The translations under genes were made by a program, and so were the position numbers. Under the pieces are notes generated by a model that did not search any database, had not been told where the DNA came from, and worked only from the letters and a program-made list of their open reading frames with translations. A stretch of 5,702 nucleotides of DNA from Haloarculaceae archaeon (GTDB taxonomy: Archaea > Halobacteriota > Halobacteria > Halobacteriales > Haloarculaceae), in NCBI GenBank assembly GCA_018609665.1, contig JAHENN010000217.1:1-5702 (forward strand). The letters are read 5' to 3'. Of the stretch, positions 1 to 5,080 are shown one piece after another (position 1 is the first letter of the stretch; each line of letters begins with the position of its first letter).

Positions 1-2
1 AC

Positions 3-143
3 CGGCTCGCAGACGACGACATCGTCGTCCGGACCCGCGAGGGGTCGAGGAGGCTCACCGAGCTGGCGCCGTGGGTGCGGGCGACGCTCCGGTCCGAGAC
101 CGGGGCGTCCGGCGAGACCACCTCCGAGGTCGGCGCCGACTGA
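3..143 (+). CDS. C-terminal end of an unidentified protein (5' end outside window)
   Basis: The frame is open from the window edge to a TGA at 141-143 and gives 46 residues with typical haloarchaeal codons. It begins RLADDDIVVRTREGSRRLTE, continues with LAPWVRATL, and ends in a polar tail (ETGASGETTSEVGAD). The first part could be a beta-hairpin followed by a helix, as at the end of a winged-helix DNA-binding domain; that is inference from a short fragment, and I do not recognise the family. The next gene starts 54 nt downstream with its own promoter-like box, so the two need not be co-transcribed. Confidence 0.6.
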   Translation, partial: RLADDDIVVRTREGSRRLTELAPWVRATLRSETGASGETTSEVGAD

Positions 144-164
144 CCGACCACCGTCGCGACCGAC

Positions 165-173
165 GGCTATTTG
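165..173 (+). promoter_or_regulatory. TATA-like box for the DUF2240 gene
   Basis: GGCTATTTG stands out in GC-rich DNA. Its core is centred about 28 nt before the ATG at 198, the spacing expected if transcription starts at or next to the start codon (leaderless mRNA). Confidence 0.5.
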
Positions 174-197
174 TCGTCGTCGGCCGTGGCGACGGCC

Positions 198-638
198 ATG
201 AGTCTCAAGCGCGCCGTCGCCGCCCCCTTCCGCGAGGAGGGCAGCCGCGAGCTGGGCGAGAGCGCCTTCGTCGTCGCGCTGTCGCTGGACCGGGACTGGT
301 TCTCGCCGGACCAGGCGAAGCGACTGGTCGACGTCGCCGCCAGCGAGGGGCTGCTCGACCGCGCCGAGGGCCGCGTCGAGGCCCGCTTCGACCCCGCGGC
401 GGTCGACGTCCCGGAGGGGTTCGAGCCCGGCGAGGCGATCCTCCGGGAGCGGTCGACCTTCGAGCGGGTGCTGGACGCGCTGGTCGAGGCCGGCCACGAC
501 AAGCAGGACGCCGTCGCCGCGGTCAACGGCCTGCAGTCGGAGCTGGCCGTCTCCGTCGAGGCGGCGGCGGTGCTGTACGCACACCGGCAGGGAATCGACG
601 TCGGCGAGGCGGCGACGGCCGCCCGCGCCGAGCTGTGA
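198..638 (+). CDS. DUF2240 family protein
   Basis: The product has 146 residues and begins MSLKRAVAAPFREEGSRELG. It matches my recollection of the archaeal DUF2240 family, small proteins of unknown function found mainly in haloarchaea. An N-terminal part (about residues 1-68) mixes helices with a short RVEARFDP strand and could be a helix-turn-helix-like fold. Residues 70-146 are predicted mainly helical, with no membrane segment and no evident catalytic motif. A TTG at 171 would add nine residues, but the ATG at 198 is preferred because the TATA-like box at 165-173 lies about 28 nt before it and overlaps the TTG. The stop overlaps the next start (TGATG), so the two genes are probably co-transcribed and translationally coupled. 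The family name is from memory; the role is unknown. Confidence 0.85.
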   Translation: MSLKRAVAAPFREEGSRELGESAFVVALSLDRDWFSPDQAKRLVDVAASEGLLDRAEGRVEARFDPAAVDVPEGFEPGEAILRERSTFERVLDALVEAGHDKQDAVAAVNGLQSELAVSVEAAAVLYAHRQGIDVGEAATAARAEL

Positions 639-1036
639 TGGTCGACGAGGAACTCTCCGACGGCGAGCGGGTCGCGCGGCTGCTGTCCTCGGAGGTCCAC
701 GGCCACGAGCGAGGGGTGCTCGGCCGGCTGTCGGTCGCCGACGCCCGCGAGACGGTCGAGCCGAGCGAGCAGGGAGCCTTCGCCTACGCGGTCGTCGCCG
801 ACGCCGAGGACGAGCGGCGGCTCGCGGAGGTGTACGTCCACCCGGACCGCAGCCACGTCGAGTTCCGGGCCGAGGTCCGGACGGCCGCCGAGGCCGGTCA
901 CCGGGCGGGACTGCGCGTGCGGCCGAAGGCCGTCGAGCCGCCGCGAACACTCGTCTTCGTCGAGAACGGCGCCGAGGTCAAGCCCGCGCTACGCGTCGTC
1001 CGGGCCGTCGGCGAGGCCGTCGAGGAGTCCGGGTAG
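638..1036 (+). CDS. Conserved-looking hypothetical protein, second gene of the DUF2240 unit
   Basis: The product has 132 residues and starts MVDEELSDGERVARLLSSEV. The ATG at 638-640 shares its A with the TGA of the upstream gene, strong evidence for this start and for co-expression. An acidic helical N-terminus is followed by alternating strands and helices: FAYAVVADAEDERRLAEVYV (about 48-67), then HVEFRAEV, LRVRPKAV and RTLVFVENGAEVKPALRVVR near the end. There are no cysteines, membrane segments or nucleotide-binding motifs. It looks like a compact soluble alpha/beta protein that I cannot assign to a named family. Its last 48 nt overlap the 3' end of the convergent HAD gene. The close partnership with DUF2240 is the only functional hint. 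Confidence 0.75.
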   Translation: MVDEELSDGERVARLLSSEVHGHERGVLGRLSVADARETVEPSEQGAFAYAVVADAEDERRLAEVYVHPDRSHVEFRAEVRTAAEAGHRAGLRVRPKAVEPPRTLVFVENGAEVKPALRVVRAVGEAVEESG

Positions 1037-1651
1037 CGCCGCCAGCTCCGACCGGCGGACGGTCCGGGCCGCGAGCGGGTGCGGCTCCGGGCCGCCGTCG
1101 TACACCGCCTGGACGGGCGTCATCCCCGCGGTCGCGGCGCCGGCGACGTCCCGCTCGGGGTCGTCGCCGACGTAGGCGACCGCCGCCGGCGGGACGTCCA
1201 GCGCGTCCGAAAGCGCCCGGAAGCCGGCGGGCTGGGGCTTCGGCGCGTCGATGCCCCCGGTGACGACCACCGCGTCGAAGGCGTCCGTCCAGCCGAGCCG
1301 CCGGAGCTTGTCCCGCTGGGTCCGCTCGGGGCCGTCCGTCAGCAGGCCGAGCCGGTACCGGTCGGCGAGCGTCGATAGCAGCCGCTCGGCGCCGGCGACC
1401 GGCTCCATCGCCTCGGCGACGGCCTCGCGGTAGGCCCGCGTGAGCGCGCCGGCGCCGTCGTCGACGAGCGCCTCGAAGACGGGTCGGCGGCTCTCGGCGC
1501 CGCTGTGTCTGCGGTGGGCCTCGAGGTAGTCCTCCCGGTCGACGGTCGCGTCGACGCCGGCGCGGGTCGTCGCCTCCGACAGCAGCGTCTCGCGGTCCCG
1601 GCGCGTCACCGCGAGCGTGTCGTCGAGGTCGAAGCCGACGGCCCGGAGCAC
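989..1651 (-). CDS. HAD superfamily hydrolase (phosphatase-like)
   Basis: The 220-residue product carries all four HAD motifs: I, FDLDDT (nucleophile Asp8, acid/base Asp10); II, LLTDGP (Thr105); III, the Lys138 of DAPKPQ; IV, GDDPERD (Asp163, Asp168). The helical insert between motif I and motif II (about residues 17-88) is a C1-type cap, as in phosphoglycolate phosphatase and related small-molecule phosphatases or haloacid dehalogenases. Motif I DxDDT with motif II Thr points to a Mg2+-dependent phosphatase rather than a dehalogenase; the substrate cannot be read from sequence. It begins with GTG (1649-1651), about 28 nt after a minus-strand TATA-like box, and there is no better ATG. It is divergent from pyrF, and its last 48 nt overlap the convergent 132-aa gene. 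Cytoplasmic. Confidence 0.9.
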   Translation of the reverse strand: MLRAVGFDLDDTLAVTRRDRETLLSEATTRAGVDATVDREDYLEAHRRHSGAESRRPVFEALVDDGAGALTRAYREAVAEAMEPVAGAERLLSTLADRYRLGLLTDGPERTQRDKLRRLGWTDAFDAVVVTGGIDAPKPQPAGFRALSDALDVPPAAVAYVGDDPERDVAGAATAGMTPVQAVYDGGPEPHPLAARTVRRSELAALPGLLDGLADGPDDA

Positions 1652-1672
1652 GCCGGATTGTTCGGTCCCGGC

Positions 1673-1682
1673 GGGCTTAGCT
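1673..1682 (-). promoter_or_regulatory. TATA-like box for the minus-strand HAD gene
   Basis: On the minus strand this reads AGCTAAGCCC, centred about 28 nt before the GTG at 1651. It is weakly AT-rich, but its spacing matches the other promoters here. It lies in the 77-bp divergent region shared with pyrF. Confidence 0.4.
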
Positions 1683-1697
1683 CTGGGGGAACACCAG

Positions 1698-1705
1698 CGT
1701 TTTGC
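1698..1705 (+). promoter_or_regulatory. TATA-like box for pyrF
   Basis: CGTTTTGC contains a T-run centred about 27 nt before the pyrF ATG. If used, transcription would start at or near the ATG. A GGAGG at 1717-1721, seven nt before the ATG, looks like a Shine-Dalgarno site but would be lost from a leaderless message, so which initiation mode is used is open. Confidence 0.4.
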
Positions 1706-1728
1706 CCGCCCGCGACGGAGGGCCGGCG

Positions 1729-2550
1729 ATGGGCTTCTTCGACGACCTCCGGGACCGCATCGCGACGACCGACGGCGTCGTTTCGGTGGGGCTCGACCCC
1801 GACCCCGACCGGCTGCCGGCGTTCCTCGACGGCGACCTCCCGCGGTGGCAGTTCAACCGCCGCGTCATCGACGCCACCCGCGACCACGCCGCCTGCTACA
1901 AGCCGAACGCCGCCTTCTACGAGGACGCCGACGGCTGGCGCGCCCTCGAGGAGACGGTCGCCTACGCCCACGGCAAGGGCGTGCCGGTCCTCTTGGACGC
2001 CAAGCGGGGCGACATCGGCAACACCGCCCGACGGTACGCCCGCCTGCTCGACGACGACGGCCTCGGGGCCGACGCCATCACCGTCAACCCGTACATGGGT
2101 CGGGACACGCTGGAGCCGTACCTCTCGCGGGCCGACAAGGGTGTCTTCCTGCTCTGTCGCACCTCGAACGCCGGCGGCGCCGACTTCCAGGACCTCGAGG
2201 TCGGCAACGACAAGCCACTCTACGAGTACGTCGCTCAGCGGGCCGCCGAGTGGAACGACAACGACAACGTCGGCCTCGTGGTCGGCGCGACGACGCCCGA
2301 CGAGCTGGCGTCGGTCCGGGACCTCGTGGACCTGCCGTTTCTGGTGCCCGGCGTCGGCGCCCAGGGCGGCGACGCCGAGGCGGCCGTCGCACACGGCCTC
2401 GCTGGCGGCGTCGGCCTGGTCAACTCCTCGCGGGGCATCATCTTCGCCGGCGAAGGCGCCGACGACCCCGACGCCTACTTCCGGGCGGCCGGCGACGCGG
2501 CGAAGAAGCTGAAGCGGCGGCTCAACCGGCACCGGCGCCAGGACGGGTAG
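1729..2550 (+). CDS. pyrF: Orotidine 5'-phosphate decarboxylase
   Basis: This cytoplasmic enzyme converts orotidine 5'-monophosphate to UMP and CO2, the last step of de novo pyrimidine synthesis. The 273-residue TIM-barrel product shows the expected signatures in order: GLDPD (21-25), CYKPN (56-60), the catalytic LDAKRGDIGNTA block with Asp90, Lys92 and Asp95 (89-100), NPYMG (120-124), LVPGVGAQGG (205-214) and NSSRGIIFA (232-240), which binds the phosphate. Length and motif wording fit the longer 'type 2' PyrF subfamily of about 270 residues rather than the short archaeal form of about 210-230. A GTG or TTG upstream (for example 1702) would add nine Pro/Gly-rich residues; the ATG at 1729 is preferred because MGFFDDL begins the fold and both a GGAGG and a TATA-like box are placed for it. 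No other pyrimidine gene is in the window, so it appears to stand alone. The C-terminal tail is unusually basic (KKLKRRLNRHRR). Confidence 0.97.
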   Translation: MGFFDDLRDRIATTDGVVSVGLDPDPDRLPAFLDGDLPRWQFNRRVIDATRDHAACYKPNAAFYEDADGWRALEETVAYAHGKGVPVLLDAKRGDIGNTARRYARLLDDDGLGADAITVNPYMGRDTLEPYLSRADKGVFLLCRTSNAGGADFQDLEVGNDKPLYEYVAQRAAEWNDNDNVGLVVGATTPDELASVRDLVDLPFLVPGVGAQGGDAEAAVAHGLAGGVGLVNSSRGIIFAGEGADDPDAYFRAAGDAAKKLKRRLNRHRRQDG

Positions 2551-2562
2551 GACGCCCCCGGC

Positions 2563-2757
2563 TCAGAACCGGAACTCGTCGACGCCGTCCGGGCGGGTCC
2601 GGTCGCCGCCGGGCGTTCCGCCGCGGTCGGACCGGCAGTCCGTGCAGTAGCCCGTCTCGCGGTCGTAGTGTCTCGCACAGACGACCCGTCCGCAGCGGTC
2701 ACAGCCGTCCTCGACGGTGCCCGTCTGGCACACCTCGCAGAGTCCGGCGACGCTCAT
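2563..2757 (-). CDS. Small zinc-finger protein (cross-brace-like CxxC microprotein)
   Basis: The 64-residue product has four regularly spaced metal-ligand pairs: Cys7-Cys10 (CEVC), Cys19-Cys22 (CDRC), Cys27-His30 (CARH) and Cys38-Cys41 (CTDC), followed by a polar tail ending DGVDEFRF. The pattern C-x2-C-x8-C-x2-C-x4-C-x2-H-x7-C-x2-C suggests two zinc ions bound in a cross-brace (B-box/RING-like treble-clef) arrangement. Such folds mediate protein or nucleic-acid contacts; no catalytic function is evident. Haloarchaea are known to encode many one-domain zinc-finger proteins under 70 residues, and this fits that class. The ATG at 2755-2757 lies 27 nt after a minus-strand TTTAT box, so the message is probably leaderless. 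Its stop is 12 nt from the convergent pyrF stop, and it is divergent from the J-domain gene with 67 bp between starts. Confidence 0.85.
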   Translation of the reverse strand: MSVAGLCEVCQTGTVEDGCDRCGRVVCARHYDRETGYCTDCRSDRGGTPGGDRTRPDGVDEFRF

Positions 2758-2779
2758 ACACGGATGTACGTCCGGAGCG

Positions 2780-2788
2780 GCATAAAGC
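2780..2788 (-). promoter_or_regulatory. TATA-like box for the zinc-finger gene
   Basis: On the minus strand this reads GCTTTATGC, centred about 27 nt before the ATG at 2757. It is one of the clearest TATA boxes in the window and lies back to back with the plus-strand box at 2793-2801. Confidence 0.55.
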
Positions 2789-2792
2789 CGGA

Positions 2793-2801
2793 GGCTTACT
2801 T
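2793..2801 (+). promoter_or_regulatory. TATA-like box for the J-domain gene
   Basis: GGCTTACTT is centred about 28 nt before the GTG at 2825. It is only about 10 bp from the opposing box for the zinc-finger gene, so the two preinitiation complexes would overlap or compete on this 67-bp divergent region. Confidence 0.45.
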
Positions 2802-2824
2802 GGACGGGGGTTCAATCGCCGGCC

Positions 2825-3325
2825 GTGCAACGGGAGCGGCTCGTGTTCGGCCTCACGTTCGTCTTCGCGGCGATGACCGCGACCGTGGTGCTGGTGGCCG
2901 TCGCCGCCCGCGAGCCGGCCCTGTTCGTCGTCGCGGCCCCGCTTGCGGCGGCGACGGCGGCGTTCTGGTACCAGTCGTCCGGCAGGCTCCGGGAGCGGGT
3001 CGCGGCGTCGCGACGGCGGCGTTCGACCAAGGGCGGCGGCTTCGGCGCCGGAGCCCGCCGCGAGGCCCGCCGGGACCGCGAGCGCGGTCGCCGACGGCAG
3101 CAGGGCCGGGGCGAGCGACGGTCGGGGCCGGGGCCGAGGGCGGGAGCGGCCGACGGCATCGACCCGGCGGAGGCCTACCGCCGGCTCGGGCTCGACGCCG
3201 GCGCCGACGAGCAGGCTGTCAAGCGCGCCTACCGGCGGAAGGTCAAGGAGGTCCACCCGGACCGCGGCGGCGACGAGGAGGCGTTCAAGCGCGTGACGGA
3301 GGCCTACGAGACGCTGACCGACTGA
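2825..3325 (+). CDS. Membrane-anchored J-domain (DnaJ-like) protein
   Basis: The 166-residue product has three parts. Residues about 6-28 and 32-48 are two hydrophobic membrane segments separated by a very short ARE turn. Residues about 53-106 form a linker with some 20 Arg and one Lys against about five acidic residues, plus Gly and Gln. Residues about 112-166 are a C-terminal J domain: YRRLGLDAGADEQAVKRAYR, then KVKEVHPDRGG with the HPD motif at 144-146 that stimulates DnaK ATPase, ending FKRVTEAYETLTD. There is no Gly/Phe region, zinc-finger or substrate-binding domain, so this is a class C J-protein that presumably recruits DnaK to the membrane. With both ends basic the hairpin should leave N- and C-termini in the cytoplasm. 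The GTG start is 28 nt after a TATA-like box. No dnaK or grpE lies in the window. Confidence 0.9.
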   Translation: MQRERLVFGLTFVFAAMTATVVLVAVAAREPALFVVAAPLAAATAAFWYQSSGRLRERVAASRRRRSTKGGGFGAGARREARRDRERGRRRQQGRGERRSGPGPRAGAADGIDPAEAYRRLGLDAGADEQAVKRAYRRKVKEVHPDRGGDEEAFKRVTEAYETLTD

Positions 3326-3326
3326 G

Positions 3327-3335
3327 GGTTTATGC
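3327..3335 (+). promoter_or_regulatory. TATA box for the carbinolamine dehydratase-like gene
   Basis: GGTTTATGC follows directly after the J-domain stop (3323-3325). Its TTTATG core is centred about 27.5 nt before the ATG at 3359, which gives this unit its own leaderless promoter. The ATG inside this box (3332) is therefore not the start of the protein. Confidence 0.6.
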
Positions 3336-3358
3336 GGGCGGCGGCCGACCGCCCGCAC

Positions 3359-3640
3359 ATGAGCGACGTGCTCTCCGACGACGAACTCGCCGCACGGCTG
3401 CCGGACGGCTGGAAGCGGGACGGCGACGTCATCGCCCGGACATACGAGTTCGACTCCTACCTCGAGGGGGTCGGCTTCGCGGCGGCGGCCGGCGGCCTCG
3501 CCGAGGAGGCGTTCCACCACCCCGACGAGCTGACGGTCGGCTGGCGGGAGGTCGAGGTCCGGCTGACGACCCACGACGCCGGCGGAATCACGGAGAAGGA
3601 CACCGACCTCGCGGCCCGCCTCGACGAGATCGCGGACTGA
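3359..3640 (+). CDS. Pterin-4-alpha-carbinolamine dehydratase family protein
   Basis: The 93-residue product shows the PCD/DCoH signature: EAFHHPDELTVGW (50-62), EVEVRLTTHDAGGIT (64-78) and Asp81, with His53, His54 and His72 matching the three active-site histidines of mammalian PCD. The classical reaction dehydrates 4a-hydroxytetrahydrobiopterin during pterin recycling for aromatic amino acid hydroxylases. Haloarchaea are not known to depend on tetrahydrobiopterin, and prokaryotic homologues have also been linked to molybdopterin enzymes, so the true substrate is uncertain. The start at 3359 (MSDVLSDDELA) is chosen because the alternative ATG at 3332 lies inside the TATA box, and family members begin with a similar LSDDEL segment. 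The stop overlaps the next gene's start (TGATG), implying coupling with the LWR-salt gene. Confidence 0.92.
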   Translation: MSDVLSDDELAARLPDGWKRDGDVIARTYEFDSYLEGVGFAAAAGGLAEEAFHHPDELTVGWREVEVRLTTHDAGGITEKDTDLAARLDEIAD

Positions 3641-4029
3641 TGGCCGAGGCGGCGTACGTCTTCGCCGTCGAACTCGAGGTCGACCCGTCGGCCGACGACC
3701 CGGCGCTGCGGGTCGACCCCGCCGTCGTCGAGACGACGCTCCGCCGGCGGGCCGCGGAGCCGGGCGAGCCCGGCTGGCGCTTCTTCCGGGACAACCTCTG
3801 GCGCGGCGACGTGAACGACCACGAGCGCCTGCGGGCCGACGCCGCGGCGGCGCTCGGCCCCGACGTCGACGTCCGGTCGGTCGAGTTCCGCGAGTTGCGG
3901 ACCGACGAGGCGTATCTCGAGGCCCTCCGGTCGGCGATCGCCGCCGACCTCGGGGCGTTCAACGCCGACGACGTCGACGAAGTCCTCCGGAAGTACCTCG
4001 GCTCCCGGATCCACGTCCGGGAGCCGTAG
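3640..4029 (+). CDS. lwrS: LWR-salt protein
   Basis: The 129-residue product contains GWRFFRDNLWRGDVND (45-60), whose Leu-Trp-Arg at 53-55 gives the haloarchaeal 'LWR-salt' family its name; I assign it on this motif, on length (about 120-130 residues) and on the opening AYVFAVELEVDP. Predicted order is an N-terminal strand, a helix (VDPAVVETTLRRRAAE), the LWR loop, then helices ending DVDEVLRKYLGSRIHVREP. It is soluble, lacks cysteines and has no known enzymatic motif; to my knowledge the family is confined to haloarchaea and has no established function. The start ATG shares its A with the stop of the dehydratase gene, so both are likely translated from one message. That pairing is the only functional clue. 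Confidence 0.88.
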   Translation: MAEAAYVFAVELEVDPSADDPALRVDPAVVETTLRRRAAEPGEPGWRFFRDNLWRGDVNDHERLRADAAAALGPDVDVRSVEFRELRTDEAYLEALRSAIAADLGAFNADDVDEVLRKYLGSRIHVREP

Positions 4030-4040
4030 TCGGCCGGAAG

Positions 4041-4048
4041 GCACTTGG
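4041..4048 (+). promoter_or_regulatory. TATA-like box for the second HAD gene
   Basis: GCACTTGG is centred about 28 nt before the GTG at 4073. It is weak in composition and is supported mainly by spacing. A GGGAGG at 4051-4056 is too far from the GTG to be a good Shine-Dalgarno site. Confidence 0.35.
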
Positions 4049-4072
4049 CCGGGAGGCCGCTAACGACGGACA

Positions 4073-4711
4073 GTGACGACACGGACGTACGACCGCTGGG
4101 TATTCGACCTCGACGGGACGCTCGTCGACGTCGAGCCGGGGTACATCCACGACGTCTTCGGCCGGGTCGGCGACCGGCTCGGCCGCGAGTTCACCGCCGA
4201 GCAGGCCGAGACCATCTGGCACGGCTTCGGCGGCCCCCGCAACGACCGCCTCGCGTCGTGGGGCGTCGACGTCGACGCCTTCTGGGAGGCGTTCCACGCC
4301 GAGGAGGACGGCGCCGCCCGCGCCGAGGCGACGTTCCTCCACGACGACGCCGCCGTCGTCGGCGAGCTGACCGACCCGACGGTGCTGGTGACCCACTGCC
4401 AGCGCCACCTCGCGGACCCGGTGCTGGAGGCGCTCGACGTCCGCGACTGGTTCGACGCCGTCGTCTGTTGCACCGAGGAGACCGGCTGGAAGCCCGACCC
4501 CCAGCCGGTCCACATGGCGCTCCGCGAGGCCGATGCCGATACCGACGCCGGCGACGGCGTGCTCGTCGGCGACGGGCCGCACGACATCGGCGCCGCCTGG
4601 AACGCCGGCCTCGACGGCGCCCACGTCGAACGCCACGGCCACGAGCGGCGCGGCATGTGCGTCGTCGGCGACCACCGCCTCGAGCGCGTCGACGAACTGG
4701 TCCCGTCGTAG
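4073..4711 (+). CDS. HAD superfamily hydrolase (phosphatase-like)
   Basis: The 212-residue product has motif I VFDLDGTLVD (Asp12, Asp14), motif II LVTHCQ (Thr107), motif III WKPDPQP (Lys140) and motif IV GDGPHD (Asp167, Asp171). The insert between motifs I and II (about 22-90, helical, Trp- and Asp-rich) is a C1 cap. This is the architecture of phosphoglycolate phosphatase-like, Mg2+-dependent small-molecule phosphatases; the substrate is unknown. It shares no obvious cap similarity with the other HAD protein in this window, so the two are family relatives rather than a recent duplication. The GTG start is chosen because the protein begins MTTRTYDRWVFDLDGT and a TATA-like box is correctly spaced. 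The C-terminus is His-rich (VERHGHERRG, 185-194). It lies 43 nt after the LWR-salt gene. Confidence 0.92.
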   Translation: MTTRTYDRWVFDLDGTLVDVEPGYIHDVFGRVGDRLGREFTAEQAETIWHGFGGPRNDRLASWGVDVDAFWEAFHAEEDGAARAEATFLHDDAAVVGELTDPTVLVTHCQRHLADPVLEALDVRDWFDAVVCCTEETGWKPDPQPVHMALREADADTDAGDGVLVGDGPHDIGAAWNAGLDGAHVERHGHERRGMCVVGDHRLERVDELVPS

Positions 4712-4798
4712 CGCTCCCGACGCCCCCCGACCGACCCGGCGCGGCGTCGAACCGACGGACGGCGCCGAGGTCGCCGGGCGCCGGAGTGTGGCAACGAG

Positions 4799-4885
4799 TG
4801 ACGCTTGGAGGCGTTTGTCACAATCGTTTTTATTCGCGAAACTCATCAGATAGATCTCTGGGTCGGTATCGGGCGGCAAACCGCC
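4799..4885. repeat. Diverged direct repeat, copy 1
   Basis: This segment matches 4942-5029 in the same order and orientation. Colinear blocks are 4799-4826 against 4942-4969 (20 of 28 identical, including the exact 10-mer GTCACAATCG), GAAAC at 4838 against 4983, and GGTCGGTATCGGGCGGC at 4861-4877 against 5005-5021 (15 of 17). The offset stays at 143-145 bp, so this is one repeat with small indels rather than scattered short matches. Confidence 0.55.
4827..4834 (+). terminator. T-rich tract, possible terminator for the second HAD gene
   Basis: TTTTTATT is the only run of five T in the window. Archaeal transcription commonly ends at T-tracts without a hairpin, and this one is 116 nt after the HAD stop. 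It could equally be a TATA box for an unannotated RNA, and it sits inside repeat copy 1, whose partner copy lacks the T-run. Confidence 0.25.
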
Positions 4886-4941
4886 GGCGCTCGTCGAGGA
4901 GGAGAACCGCGAGGCGGCGCCGGAACGTCTGCCGTGGCGAC

Positions 4942-5029
4942 GGACGCTCGGAAACCGTCGTCACAATCGTCGTTACCGCTCAGAAACCACGTATAACTCC
5001 ACGGGGTCGATATCGAGCGGCGAGTCGGT
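4942..5029. repeat. Diverged direct repeat, copy 2
   Basis: This is the partner of copy 1. It keeps GTCACAATCG (4960-4969), GAAAC (4983-4987) and GGTCGATATCGAGCGGC (5005-5021), but it has CGTATAACTCC where copy 1 has an unrelated AT-rich stretch. The conserved core includes the palindrome TCGATATCGA. Confidence 0.55.
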
Positions 5030-5080
5030 CCGGTCCCCGACGGACGTCGCCGCGAGGACGGCCGTCCGGACGGACCCGTC
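4973..5080 (-). pseudogene. Possible remnant of a coding 3' end within repeat copy 2
   Basis: On the minus strand, about 35 codons before the TAA at 4973-4975 use strongly haloarchaeal codons and give TAVLAATSVGDRTDSPLDID followed by PVELYVVSER. The matching part of copy 1 (4879 downwards, minus) reads PPDTDPEIYLMSF. The shared pattern D-x-D-P-(x)-E-[LI]-Y-[VL]-[VM]-S suggests both descend from one protein-coding sequence. Upstream of about 5080 the frame becomes Arg-rich and no start fits, so if this is a gene it is truncated or frameshifted. I do not recognise the family, and chance coding in GC-rich DNA is possible. Confidence 0.25.

Noticed and set aside
171..197. TTG start nine codons upstream of the DUF2240 ATG
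   Set aside because: It overlaps the TATA-like box, and the ATG at 198 has the correct spacing and a typical opening.
2563..3325. Zinc-finger gene plus J-domain gene as a split DnaJ
   Set aside because: The cysteine pairs are not of the CxxCxGxG type of DnaJ, and the genes are divergent. Only co-regulation is kept as an idea.
3332..3358. Upstream ATG adding nine residues (MRAAADRPH) to the dehydratase-like protein
   Set aside because: This ATG is part of the TTTATG promoter box, and a leaderless transcript would begin at about 3359, so it would not be translated.
3959..4879. 306-codon open frame on the minus strand beginning MPPDTDPEIYLMSF
   Set aside because: It runs antisense to the second HAD gene and into the end of the LWR-salt gene, whose motifs are unmistakable. 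GC-rich haloarchaeal genes routinely leave long open shadows on the opposite strand. Only its first 15 or so codons, inside repeat copy 1, are of interest.
4872..4885. Hairpin GGCGG-CAAA-CCGCC as an intrinsic terminator or RNA element
   Set aside because: The stem is only five base pairs with no following T-run, and copy 2 of the repeat does not keep it.
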